In this document: positions 1 to 8,118 of the stretch, in pieces
How the letters are laid out: the number at the start of each line of letters is the position of its first letter
Numbering within the stretch: the first letter of the stretch is position 1
Assembly (NCBI RefSeq): GCF_003023845.1
Contig: NZ_PYFT01000001.1
Location: 4,836,001 to 4,900,000 of the forward strand
Source: Adhaeribacter arboris
GTDB lineage: Bacteria; Bacteroidota; Bacteroidia; Cytophagales; Hymenobacteraceae
DNA: 64,000 nt
Direction: 5' to 3'
Translations under genes and position numbers: made by a program
Notes under the pieces: model-generated
What the model was told of the DNA's origin: nothing
What the model saw: the letters and a program-made list of their open reading frames with translations, nothing else
The model's database searches: none

Positions 1-130
1 AATTATAATTAATAGCTTCATCGTCATCAAAAATTATGTCATAATTAAAAAGATTATCTGCCGAACCAATTTCAAAAGTCGGGTCGTTGATAATTTCAAT
101 ATTATAATCTTCAAATAACAGGAGGAGCAT
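1..130 (-). CDS. Hypothetical protein, N-terminal part only (runs off window)
   Basis: A frame opens leftward from an ATG at 128-130 and stays open for 43 codons to the window edge, so the C-terminus is not visible. The peptide begins MLLLLFEDYNIEIINDP and has an acidic patch (FDDDEA). The leading Leu run has no basic residues before it, so it does not look like a signal peptide. I recognise no family. A frame this short in AT-rich DNA could be chance, although the composition looks protein-like. Confidence 0.4.
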   Translation of the reverse strand, partial: MLLLLFEDYNIEIINDPTFEIGSADNLFNYDIIFDDDEAINYN

Positions 131-270
131 AGTAGTTTTGTATGTTAGCTTTTTTACGCTTTTCGCTAATTTTAGAAATATCCTAAATAGTAAAAAGATT
201 AAAAGAAGATGTACCCAGACACGCTTGATTTTGTATGGGGCAGGTTTAACCTACATCATGCAGGAGAGGA

Positions 271-702
271 TTAGTTTCCGTTATCGATAGCGGCATCGGC
301 TTCTTTCGCCTCTTCTTTTATTTTAGCTTTAGCATTGCGCGCTCCTTCTTTCAATTTACCGTCGGCTTCCTGGGCTTCTTGCTTTAGTTCGGCACCCGCT
401 TCTTTCGCATCTTGCTTTATATCCTGACCGGCTGCTTTTAAATCAGCGCCTACTTCGTTGGCGGCGGCTTTGGTTTCGGCGCTGGTGGCTTCGGCCTGGT
501 CTTCTATATTATCGCCAGTTTCTTTGGTATCACCTTCCACAGAAGCATTGTTGGCATCTTCCGCATCAGTAGCACTTGAGTTTTCCTGTTCCATTACTTC
601 TTCATTGTTTTCGGCTGCGGTCTCCGTGCTTTTGCTTTGGCAGGCAACAAACGAAAACGCCGTAAAGGCGGCGATAAAAGATAATTTGCTTAGCTTTTTC
701 AT
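271..702 (-). CDS. Lipoprotein with amphipathic Lys/Glu/Ala repeats
   Basis: This 143-residue protein starts with a lipoprotein signal: a basic N-terminus, a hydrophobic stretch and a lipobox ending FVAC with Cys21. An acidic Ser/Glu/Asn-rich linker follows to about residue 75. The rest is roughly 11-residue Lys/Glu/Ala units (KEAGADLK, KQDAKEAGAELK, KEEAKEADAA) expected to form a long amphipathic helix or coiled coil, like LEA or apolipoprotein repeats. It is probably anchored in the envelope after lipidation. The function is unknown; stress protection or envelope spacing is only a guess from composition. The long opposite-strand frame over it is a by-product of the repeat composition. Confidence 0.75.
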   Translation of the reverse strand: MKKLSKLSFIAAFTAFSFVACQSKSTETAAENNEEVMEQENSSATDAEDANNASVEGDTKETGDNIEDQAEATSAETKAAANEVGADLKAAGQDIKQDAKEAGAELKQEAQEADGKLKEGARNAKAKIKEEAKEADAAIDNGN

Positions 703-940
703 AGTTTTAATTCTTCGTGCAAACTTATTTTGGAATGTATACGCATTTACTTCGGCAGGTTGTGGAATATTTTTAAATTACTGCTGTAAAAAGCATCCGA
801 ACACAGACAATAATCCTGAATTTTTAAAAAGTGTAGCTAATTGAAAACCCAATAGAGCCTAAAAAAGAAAGAACAAAAAGAATAATAAACTCTGGGTACT
901 ACTCCACGTTTTAAGCCAGACACTTAGGTTATTGTTACCC

Positions 941-1528
941 ATGGACCAACCGGCTACCCAGCATATATTTTTGATCAGGCACCAACGGCCCAATGTATCT
1001 AAAAGCGGATTTTTCAATCAGAAACAAGCGCACCAATTTTTAAAAAATTACGATACCAGCGCCATTGAGCAACTCGTAACCAAACCAGCCGGTTTGCCCT
1101 ACGAACACGTTACGCAAGTATTTTGCAGCAATTTGCCGCGGGCTAAACAAACCGCCCGGGCTATTTTTGGCCCCGGGGTAACATTAATCGAAGATGCCTT
1201 ATTCAACGAGTTTCAGCGCCAGGTATTTCGGGTACCAAAAGTTAAATTTCCGATAAAATTCTGGCTGTACGGCGCACGTATTTTGTGGTTGTTGGGATTA
1301 AACAACAAAGGCCTGGAAACTTTTGGCCAAGCCAGAAAACGCGCATACCAAGCGGCCCAGAAATTAGCGCAACAAGCCACAACGGACGGGAAAGTAGTGC
1401 TGGTAGCACACGGTTTTTTAAATTTTTTCGTGCAACGGGCCTTAAAAAGAATGGGTTGGCGGGTAGTGCGCGCCGATGGCGGCGGTTTTCTGGGAGTTAC
1501 GGAGTTGGTGAAATCGATTAAGGAATAG
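941..1528 (+). CDS. Histidine phosphatase superfamily protein
   Basis: The protein has the layout of the phosphoglycerate-mutase/histidine phosphatase fold. The N-terminal strand and motif read FLIRHQRPN (His14) where the family usually has RHG, a middle segment reads SNLPRAKQTA, and a second histidine lies in VVLVAHGFLN (His157). The fold normally makes a phosphohistidine intermediate; the Gln after His14 is atypical, so activity and substrate are uncertain. I start at the ATG at 941; a TTG three codons upstream (932) is possible but less likely. No signal peptide is visible, so it is probably cytosolic. It stands alone, convergent with the small gene on its right. Confidence 0.8.
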   Translation: MDQPATQHIFLIRHQRPNVSKSGFFNQKQAHQFLKNYDTSAIEQLVTKPAGLPYEHVTQVFCSNLPRAKQTARAIFGPGVTLIEDALFNEFQRQVFRVPKVKFPIKFWLYGARILWLLGLNNKGLETFGQARKRAYQAAQKLAQQATTDGKVVLVAHGFLNFFVQRALKRMGWRVVRADGGGFLGVTELVKSIKE

Positions 1529-1542
1529 TTTTAAATTCTACC

Positions 1543-2016
1543 TTATTCGTAGCTATTTTTAACTTTCATCTCATAATTGCCAAGCATATTTTTTAGCTCA
1601 TTTGCTTGGCTTTCCGTTATTGTTCCTTCTTGTTGTAAGGCAACAATGGTATCGGTTACATAATCATATTCATACTTATTTTTTATTTTTCTTCTTTTTA
1701 AAATAGCGGTTAAAGGGTTTTTTCTTTTAAAACCAAGCCCTTCTTCTTTTAACCTTTTCCAGAACAATTCTACGGTTTCGTCCTTTCCTTCCTGAAAATA
1801 GATAAATACGTCATTCTCCAGGGATTTTAAACTCTGCAGATTTTTAAATTCGGGTTCTGAATGTAAGCACAGTTCCTTGAAATAGAGGTAAACCGTAACA
1901 AAATGTTCTTTTTGCTTCTCATTGAATCCTGCTGGCCAAACTTTTTCCACACATTCTATTGCCATGTCAATCGCTTTGGCTAATGCTTCAGATTCAGTTT
2001 TATAATTTCTTTTCAT
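1543..2016 (-). CDS. Hypothetical protein
   Basis: A 157-residue soluble protein with many charged residues, predicted mostly helical, with a basic stretch near residue 100 (FKRKNPLTAILKRRKIKN). There is no signal peptide, membrane segment or catalytic motif I recognise. It starts at an ATG 23 bp after the next gene in the same direction and ends 14 bp from the convergent phosphatase. It is probably the last gene of a small leftward unit starting at 2527. Function unknown. Confidence 0.7.
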   Translation of the reverse strand: MKRNYKTESEALAKAIDMAIECVEKVWPAGFNEKQKEHFVTVYLYFKELCLHSEPEFKNLQSLKSLENDVFIYFQEGKDETVELFWKRLKEEGLGFKRKNPLTAILKRRKIKNKYEYDYVTDTIVALQQEGTITESQANELKNMLGNYEMKVKNSYE

Positions 2017-2039
2017 TTACAGGAACAGGCCGTAAATAC

Positions 2040-2300
2040 TTAACTCCGCCATACTTTACCTTTTAAATCCCAGTGGCTCGATTCAATTTGGTCGGAGTTA
2101 AGGAAGCGTTTAATGGTGCGGACATAGCGTTCACCGGTTATAGCCCCATCGGGGCGGCGTTTGCCAATAAACAAGGTTACCGGTTCACCCAGTTCGTTGG
2201 TAATAAACGTTAGATCCAAGCCCCGGTAGGTATCGTCCAAGCGGCTGTTCGGGGCGAATCGCTTGTTTAATTTTTCGGCCAGTTTTTTATTTAAAGGCAT
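2040..2300 (-). CDS. Small conserved-looking hypothetical protein
   Basis: An 86-residue basic protein starting MPLNKKLAEKLNKRF with a central segment FITNELGEPVTLFIGKRRP. The Gly/Pro turns and alternating hydrophobic residues suggest a small beta-rich fold. It has no membrane segment or signal peptide. It lies between two other small leftward genes, 35 bp after the upstream one, which fits co-transcription. I do not recognise the family. Confidence 0.65.
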   Translation of the reverse strand: MPLNKKLAEKLNKRFAPNSRLDDTYRGLDLTFITNELGEPVTLFIGKRRPDGAITGERYVRTIKRFLNSDQIESSHWDLKGKVWRS

Positions 2301-2335
2301 GTAATTTTATTTGAGTAGGAAGCACTACCGAAAAA

Positions 2336-2527
2336 TCAGACTTGAGTATATTCCTGAAAAATAAGCAAGGCTTCCTCATCCGAAGCTTCTACTACTTCAT
2401 CAATTACGTACTGAATTTCTTCTTCCGTCCAGTTGGCTTTTTCGGCCGCTTTCACAAATACGTCTAAAGCTTTAAACTTGCCCGCTTCAAGGGGTAAAAT
2501 AGCCGTTACTTTCTTACGGATGCGCAT
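2336..2527 (-). CDS. Small hypothetical protein
   Basis: A 63-residue protein with a basic start ([11 protein letters not shown]) and an acidic C-terminal half ([21 protein letters not shown]), predicted largely helical. It is the first gene of the three-gene leftward group. Its short length lowers confidence, but the amino acid balance and the colinear arrangement favour a real gene. Function unknown. Confidence 0.6.
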   Translation of the reverse strand: MRIRKKVTAILPLEAGKFKALDVFVKAAEKANWTEEEIQYVIDEVVEASDEEALLIFQEYTQV

Positions 2528-3211
2528 ATATGCAGGTACTAAAACAAGAAGTTAAACACGTTATTTGCTTTTACGATTGCGTCGCGTCCCGGTTCAGAAA
2601 GAAAGGCGGAGCTTTCCATAAACGGCGCTCTATTTTGTTAAGAGGTTTACTGTTTTACTGCTATATGCTGCCTGAACGTAACAAATCCGTTACATTTTAT
2701 TTGTTAAGTAATGTATTCATTTTCCGGGATACATCGGCTAATCGCCTTGCCTAATGAATATGAGAAATTTTTTGGCAACACACACATCTATCAGGTTAAA
2801 ACGCCTTATGATTATAAGTTAAAACGTTTTTATTTTGTTGGAGGAAAGTGAATTCAAATACGGGGTGAGGAAGAGTTAATAAATTATCTTCTCCTAGAAA
2901 GAATTATTTTTGAAAAATTTTTAGAATAATACAAACAAATTTGTATTTTATTGCTTATTACCTACATTAAAGTAAGTTGTTTATAATAAGCTAGTTTGCT
3001 TCTTAAGTAAATTAATTAAATTTGCCAGGTTAATATATAATAATTTAATAATATTATTATATATTAATACTGAAATACCTATTGGGCCGTTATATAAATT
3101 AAGCTAAAAAGCAGTTATTCATTTTTATATAGTCAAATATAATAAAAGGCAGATAGCACTTAAGTAACTTATTACTAGGTTACAAAAACGATTAAGCACT
3201 AAGCAAGCAGG
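2528..3211. other. Intergenic region between divergent units
   Basis: This 684-bp gap separates the leftward small-gene group from the rightward hybrid kinase. It is AT-rich, especially 2880-3160, and should hold promoters for both directions. A 74-codon frame at 2530-2754 has an unconvincing composition and I do not call it a gene. I see no hairpin terminator or recognisable RNA gene. Confidence 0.6.
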
Positions 3212-5785
3212 ATGGCCAAATTTACCGATAAATTTTTCTTGCAATCTATTCGCCGGAAGGTAATTGCGGCGTTTTTAATAGGCGCCATTGCCATTGGCCT
3301 GGCCTGGATAGTAACCCGGGTTGGCTTTGAGGAAATGCTTTCCACCGTAAACAAATTATCTACTCCCAACGAAAAATTAAAGGTAGTCAATACGCTTTTT
3401 CGCTCCATTACCCAACTCGATCAATTGCAACGGGTGCAAGCGATAAAAAACCCGGATAAACCGTACGCAGCTTTTAAAAAAGGGTCGGAATATTTAGTGA
3501 AAACATTAGATACGTTGCGGAACCTGAGCGCCAACAATCCCTTGCAGGTACAGCGACTGGACTCTATGCAAACTATTTTGCGCTCCCGCGACAAACTCTT
3601 TTTAAGTTACCTGAAATTACGGAAAGATTTAGTGCATAACGAAGCGCTTTCTAAACGCATTCACGCGGTGTCTAACTACATTGCGAAAAACAATAAACCT
3701 AAAATAGACACCAGTATCGTTATAACCAACCAGCGATACGTAACTACCACTACCATACCTACCGCAGATTCATTGGTTCATCCGCCGGTAAAGAAAAAAC
3801 AAAGAAAATCATTTTTCGGGCGCTTGTTTAGTAGCCGCAAAACCGAACCTCTGCCACCCGCGGTTAAACAAGTAGAAGAAGAATTAAAAATACAAGTAGA
3901 TACCTTAGCCGTAGCCAAACAAGACAGCTCCATCTGGAAAATTCAGAAAATGATGCGCCGCATGGAGCGGGAACAACACCAACGTACTACCCAACTTTTG
4001 AACCGCGAACTGGCTTTGGTAAATACAAATAACCAATTGCACACCCAATTACTAGCTATTTTGCACGTAATAGAGGCCGAAGAAATTCATTTGGATAGGC
4101 AAAACAGTCAGCAAGCCACCGAAGTAGTGCGGGCCAGTATCAGCCGGATGAACAGTATTATGATCATTTTCTTTTTAGTGGCGGCTTTTCTGGCTTACCT
4201 GATTTTAATTGATATTGCGCGCAGTCATAAATACCGGAAACAGCTAATAGCCGCTAAAGAAGAAGCCGAGCACCTGGGTCAGGTGAAACAGCGTTTTCTG
4301 GCCAATATGAGTCACGAAATCCGGACGCCTTTGCAGGCAATTATTGGCTTTGCCGAACAGGTGTATCAGCAGCCGCAACCTAAGCGGGAGGCTCTGGAAG
4401 CTATTTACCGTTCGGCAGAACACCTGTTGCAAATTGTGAACGAAGTGCTCGATTACAGCCGTATTACTTCGGGGAAATTTACGTTTGAACAACAACCTTT
4501 TAACGTGCAACAACTCGTTTCCGGGGTAGTAGAAACAATGCGTTTGCCAGCCGAGCAAAAACAATTAGCGCTAGTTCTGGAAAGCACTATTCCGAGTACC
4601 TTATTTGTTTCCGGCGATGCTTTCCGGTTGCGGCAAGTGCTTTATAATTTATTGGGCAATGCCATTAAATTTACCCAACGGGGTCGAGTTACTTTGCAGG
4701 TGAGCTGTATGCCTGTCCGGAAGGCTATAGAAATTACTTTTGCTGTCATAGATACGGGTATTGGTATTCCCAATTCAGAGTTGGAACGTATTTTTTACCT
4801 TTTTGAGCAGGCCGATGCTTCGGTAGTGCGTACCCACGGCGGTACGGGTTTAGGTTTAAGTATTGCTAAAACGCTGGTAGAAGGTCAGAACGGTAGCATT
4901 GAAGTGAGCAGCGAACCCGACGAGGGCTCTTGTTTTGTAGTAAAACTGCCTTTTATGCCGGCTCTTGCTCCCGTGCCGGAACCAGCACTAGTAAGTGCCA
5001 GTAATCAATCCATTAAAGCTATTACGGCGGGTAAGCCCAACGGTAAAGTACTGGTAGTAGACGATGATGCCTTTATCCTGCGCCTCTGCGAGACTATCCT
5101 GAACAAATACGGAATAATTAATACCTGCACCGCCGATGCGAACGCGGTTCTGCACCAGACCTGGGATTCCGACATTAAATTGGTTTTATTAGATATCCGG
5201 ATGCCGCAGATAAATGGCTTGGAGTTATGCCGCGAACTGCGGAAAAAGCTGGGGAAAGAAGTAAAAGTGGTGGCTCTAACCGCCCAAGCGTTGCCCGAAG
5301 AACGGGAAATTATTTTGGCCGAGGGCTTTGATGGAATCTTAATGAAACCTTTCCGCGAGCACGAATTACTCACCTGGATTCATTCCCAAAATATTACCGG
5401 TGCAGCTTCTCCAACTCACTCCTTCTCTGAACCTGATTTATCTATGTTAATTAAGATAACCGATAACGATGAGGAACAATTGCGGATTATTCTGAACCAG
5501 TTTATTTTAGATACGCAGCAAGATCTGGAGAAATTAAACCCGTATTTAATAGATTGTTTACCCAAACCAACCAGAGAAATAATTCATCGCTTAACCGGAC
5601 GAATCGGGCAGGTAGGTGCTAAAGAATTAGCGGCAAGGTTCCGGACATTAGAAGCCGCCTTAAACCAACAACAACCGCTCGAACCCATGCTTCCGGAATT
5701 AGAAATTTTGCAAAAAGAAGCAAAAGAGTTGGTAAGAAAAATTCACCTGAAAGTGAAAAGCCTGGAAGAAATTATGGTGAAGTAA
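3212..5785 (+). CDS. Hybrid sensor histidine kinase/response regulator with HPt domain
   Basis: An 857-residue inner-membrane phosphorelay protein. A first membrane segment lies near residues 14-35 and a second near 314-336, with about 280 residues between them as sensor region. The HisKA box reads FLANMSHEIRTPL (His368). An HATPase domain follows, with DTGIGI and GGTGLGLSIAK. A receiver domain starts VLVVDDD, has the phospho-acceptor Asp661 in LLDIRMP, and ends with the Lys of LMKPF. A C-terminal HPt-like helix bundle has His792 in IHRLTGRIG. It should pass phosphate His-Asp-His within one chain, then to a separate regulator. The convergent sigma54-type regulator is a plausible partner. The sensor region contains an odd basic patch (KKKQRKSFFGRLFSSRKTE). 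Confidence 0.93.
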   Translation: MAKFTDKFFLQSIRRKVIAAFLIGAIAIGLAWIVTRVGFEEMLSTVNKLSTPNEKLKVVNTLFRSITQLDQLQRVQAIKNPDKPYAAFKKGSEYLVKTLDTLRNLSANNPLQVQRLDSMQTILRSRDKLFLSYLKLRKDLVHNEALSKRIHAVSNYIAKNNKPKIDTSIVITNQRYVTTTTIPTADSLVHPPVKKKQRKSFFGRLFSSRKTEPLPPAVKQVEEELKIQVDTLAVAKQDSSIWKIQKMMRRMEREQHQRTTQLLNRELALVNTNNQLHTQLLAILHVIEAEEIHLDRQNSQQATEVVRASISRMNSIMIIFFLVAAFLAYLILIDIARSHKYRKQLIAAKEEAEHLGQVKQRFLANMSHEIRTPLQAIIGFAEQVYQQPQPKREALEAIYRSAEHLLQIVNEVLDYSRITSGKFTFEQQPFNVQQLVSGVVETMRLPAEQKQLALVLESTIPSTLFVSGDAFRLRQVLYNLLGNAIKFTQRGRVTLQVSCMPVRKAIEITFAVIDTGIGIPNSELERIFYLFEQADASVVRTHGGTGLGLSIAKTLVEGQNGSIEVSSEPDEGSCFVVKLPFMPALAPVPEPALVSASNQSIKAITAGKPNGKVLVVDDDAFILRLCETILNKYGIINTCTADANAVLHQTWDSDIKLVLLDIRMPQINGLELCRELRKKLGKEVKVVALTAQALPEEREIILAEGFDGILMKPFREHELLTWIHSQNITGAASPTHSFSEPDLSMLIKITDNDEEQLRIILNQFILDTQQDLEKLNPYLIDCLPKPTREIIHRLTGRIGQVGAKELAARFRTLEAALNQQQPLEPMLPELEILQKEAKELVRKIHLKVKSLEEIMVK

Positions 5786-5879
5786 ATTTTAACTTAAAAG
5801 TCCGAAGGTAAGCCTCTGTTTTTGCATCAAAAAAGCCATTGTCAGTTGAATGTCTGGTAGTACCCCGAGCTAATAAATT

Positions 5880-7211
5880 TTAAGCTTCCAGGTTATACTT
5901 AGCCAGTTTTAAATAAAGGGTTTTTCGGTCGATGTTCAAAAGCCGGGCGGCTTTTGATTTGTTATATTTTACTTCTTGTAAAGTTTTGTAAATAAGCTCC
6001 CGTTCGTTGGCTTCCTGGAGTGCTTTTAAATCGGGGCCTTCTGTTCTGGGAGTTTCGTTTATGGTTTGCACCATTTCTTCGGGCAAGGTTTCTGCCCCGG
6101 CTACTTCCCCCGCAGACAGCAGCACTGCCCGCTTTACTACATTTTTTAATTCCCGCAAATTACCCGGCCAATGGTATTCCCGTAAAATCGCCATTACCTC
6201 CGGCGAAAAAGCCTTTACATTGCGGTTAAGTTCCTGGTTAGCTAATGCCACAAAATGGGCTACAAATTCCTCCAGGTCGTTTTCGCGGTTACGCAAAGCG
6301 GGTACTTTAATAATAAATTCATTCAGGCGATGGTATAAATCTTCCCGAAAATCACCGTTTTTCACGCTGTTTACCAGATCATCGTTGGTGGCGGTAATTA
6401 CCCGCACATCAATGGCGATTTGTTTGTTGCTGCCCAAGGGCTGAATAGTGCGTTCCTGCAGAGCACGCAGTAATTTCACCTGAATGTCGTACGAGAGATT
6501 GCCTACTTCATCTAAGAAAATAGTGCCTCCCTGAGCCATTTCAAAAACGCCTTGCTTATCGTTGGTAGCCCCGGTAAAAGCGCCCTTTACGTGGCCGAAA
6601 AGCTCGCTATTCGCAATTTCACCGGAAATGGCGCCGCAGTCTACGGCTACAAACGGAGCTTCTTCGCGTTTACTCAAACGGTGAATGGTACGGGCCACGT
6701 ATTCTTTACCGGTTCCGCTTTCTCCCTGAACAATTACCGACATATCCGTGGGTGCAACCAATTGAATAAAATCGTGTAGTTGCCGAGAAGCATAACTGTG
6801 GCCCGAAATAAAAAGGGGAGTATCGGTGGGGTGATCTGTATTCGGTTCTTTGGCCGAGGGCAATACTTCTTTTATTACCATTAGCAATTCATCCGGATTT
6901 ACTGGCTTGGTAATATAATCAAAAGCACCCAGTCGCATAGCCCGAACCGCGGTACCTACATCCTGGAAACTGGTCATCATAATACCCGGTATAGGGGTGG
7001 ACATGGTTCGGATATTTTCCAGTATTTCAAAACCGGTACCATCGGGCAAACGGTAATCCATCAAAACTAATTGGTACGTTTGGCTGCTCAGCCGCTTAAT
7101 GCCATCTTTTACCCGGTGGGCAACGTTTACTTCAAATCCCTGCTTTTTTAAAAAACCTTCCAGTATCAGCGCAAAGGTTAAATCGTCTTCTATCACTAAT
7201 ATTTTTGCCAT
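5880..7211 (-). CDS. Sigma54-dependent response regulator, NtrC family
   Basis: A 443-residue regulator with three domains. The receiver (about 1-120) has acidic residues near the start and Asp52 in VLMDYRLPDG. The AAA+ domain (about 135-370) has Walker A GESGTGKE, the GAFTGA loop that contacts sigma54, and a Walker B-like IFLDEVG. The C-terminal Fis-type helix-turn-helix reads KSKAARLLNIDRKTLYLKL. Phosphorylation should drive oligomerisation and ATP-dependent opening of RpoN promoters. It ends 94 bp from the convergent hybrid kinase, so the two probably form a signalling pair, although they cannot share a simple operon. Target genes are not evident here. Confidence 0.95.
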   Translation of the reverse strand: MAKILVIEDDLTFALILEGFLKKQGFEVNVAHRVKDGIKRLSSQTYQLVLMDYRLPDGTGFEILENIRTMSTPIPGIMMTSFQDVGTAVRAMRLGAFDYITKPVNPDELLMVIKEVLPSAKEPNTDHPTDTPLFISGHSYASRQLHDFIQLVAPTDMSVIVQGESGTGKEYVARTIHRLSKREEAPFVAVDCGAISGEIANSELFGHVKGAFTGATNDKQGVFEMAQGGTIFLDEVGNLSYDIQVKLLRALQERTIQPLGSNKQIAIDVRVITATNDDLVNSVKNGDFREDLYHRLNEFIIKVPALRNRENDLEEFVAHFVALANQELNRNVKAFSPEVMAILREYHWPGNLRELKNVVKRAVLLSAGEVAGAETLPEEMVQTINETPRTEGPDLKALQEANERELIYKTLQEVKYNKSKAARLLNIDRKTLYLKLAKYNLEA

Positions 7212-7250
7212 ACCTTATTGTACATACGTGGAAACTGTAAAAATAAAAAA

Positions 7251-7273
7251 AAGCCGGGTAATTCCCGGCTTTT
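7251..7273 (-). terminator. Intrinsic terminator
   Basis: An 8-bp GC-rich stem (AAGCCGGG paired with CCCGGCTT) closes a 5-nt loop. Read leftward it is followed by a run of eight T residues. It lies just past the exported-protein gene at 7314-7826, which it should terminate before the response-regulator gene. Confidence 0.85.
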
Positions 7274-7313
7274 CTTTCTGGTTGCAATAAGGTAGACTTG
7301 TTTTAGGCAGAGA

Positions 7314-7826
7314 TTATTTTACGGGTTTACCGTCTTTACCAATTTTAACGGTTCCGATTTGGTTCGCTTGTTTTAACTCAATAGAATAATATTCTTTACC
7401 AGTAGTAGCATCTTTCACTAATTGAGCAGAAGATGGAGTCCAGGTTTTTAATTTTTCGCTGGCAAGAGTAGCTTTCACAGGCGCAGGCAATTCTTCTAAA
7501 GTAACAGTAGTTCCGGCAGCAGCGCTAGTTGCAGTTGTTCCGGTAGCGGAAGTACCTGTAGCCGCGGTGCCAGGGGCAGCAGTACCTGCCGCCGCTCCAG
7601 TATTGGTAGCGTCTGTTTGGGTAGCAGTACCAGTGCTAGTAGATGTTCCAGCCTGCGTTCCGCTCGCGGCCCCTGCTTGCGTTCCGGATGGAGTAGTACC
7701 TTGCGTAGCACCTTGGGCAGTAGTTTGATCTTGAGTAGTAGACTGACCACCAGTAGTAGTTTGTGCTTGAACAGATACAACGCCTAATAAAAACAGGGAA
7801 AAAGCGGATACAACAATTTTCTTCAT
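7314..7826 (-). CDS. Exported Thr/Ala/Gly-rich protein with PepSY-like C-terminus
   Basis: A 170-residue protein with a clear signal peptide (MKKIVVSAFSLFLLG to VQAQ). Residues about 23-105 are low-complexity Thr, Ala, Gly, Gln and Ser without charge, probably a disordered linker. The last about 60 residues (LEELPAPVKATLASEKL and YYSIELKQANQIGTVKIGKDGKP) resemble the small PepSY-like or DUF2874-type domains of Bacteroidetes periplasmic proteins. The mature protein is likely periplasmic. Function is unknown. It is monocistronic, bounded by its terminator and a promoter region upstream of 7826. Confidence 0.75.
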   Translation of the reverse strand: MKKIVVSAFSLFLLGVVSVQAQTTTGGQSTTQDQTTAQGATQGTTPSGTQAGAASGTQAGTSTSTGTATQTDATNTGAAAGTAAPGTAATGTSATGTTATSAAAGTTVTLEELPAPVKATLASEKLKTWTPSSAQLVKDATTGKEYYSIELKQANQIGTVKIGKDGKPVK

Positions 7827-8050
7827 AATACTAATTTTGTTTATTTAACATCAATTGTTTGCCTACTTAATAGTCGAAAGCTATGCCAAAAACCAGAAAT
7901 AATTGTAATTAACTACTAATCAATGATTTTGAACGTGATAGAATTAGAACGAAAATGTAAGATTGTAGAAAAATTCCTCATTTTGGGGTGTATAATTGGG
8001 GGATTAAACCACCTTCTCACAGTTTTGATAAGGGAATTTCTTTGTGTAAA

Positions 8051-8099
8051 AATTAAAGTCCCATCTACTGCTAGGAAAACAGTAAACGGGACTTTAATT
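8051..8099 (-). terminator. Strong two-helix intrinsic terminator after tex
   Basis: The arms at 8051-8062 and 8088-8099 are perfectly complementary over 12 bp, and a second helix (TACTG/CAGTA) forms inside. T-rich tracts flank it on both strands, so it can stop transcription both ways. It begins 20 bp past the tex stop codon. A 60-codon rightward frame crossing it (7923-8105) is not convincing as a gene. Confidence 0.85.
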
Positions 8100-8118
8100 T
8101 TTTAAGAAAAAGTAAATC

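Noticed and set aside
458-844. 128-codon rightward frame over the lipoprotein gene
   Set aside because: It is the opposite-strand reading of the repetitive lipoprotein sequence, with an unnatural Ser/Ala/Leu composition.
2530-2754. 74-codon rightward frame
   Set aside because: Odd composition, no ribosome site, and its start overlaps the leader of the divergent small gene; more likely chance.
7923-8105. 60-codon rightward frame
   Set aside because: It runs through the tex terminator hairpin and has no gene-like features.
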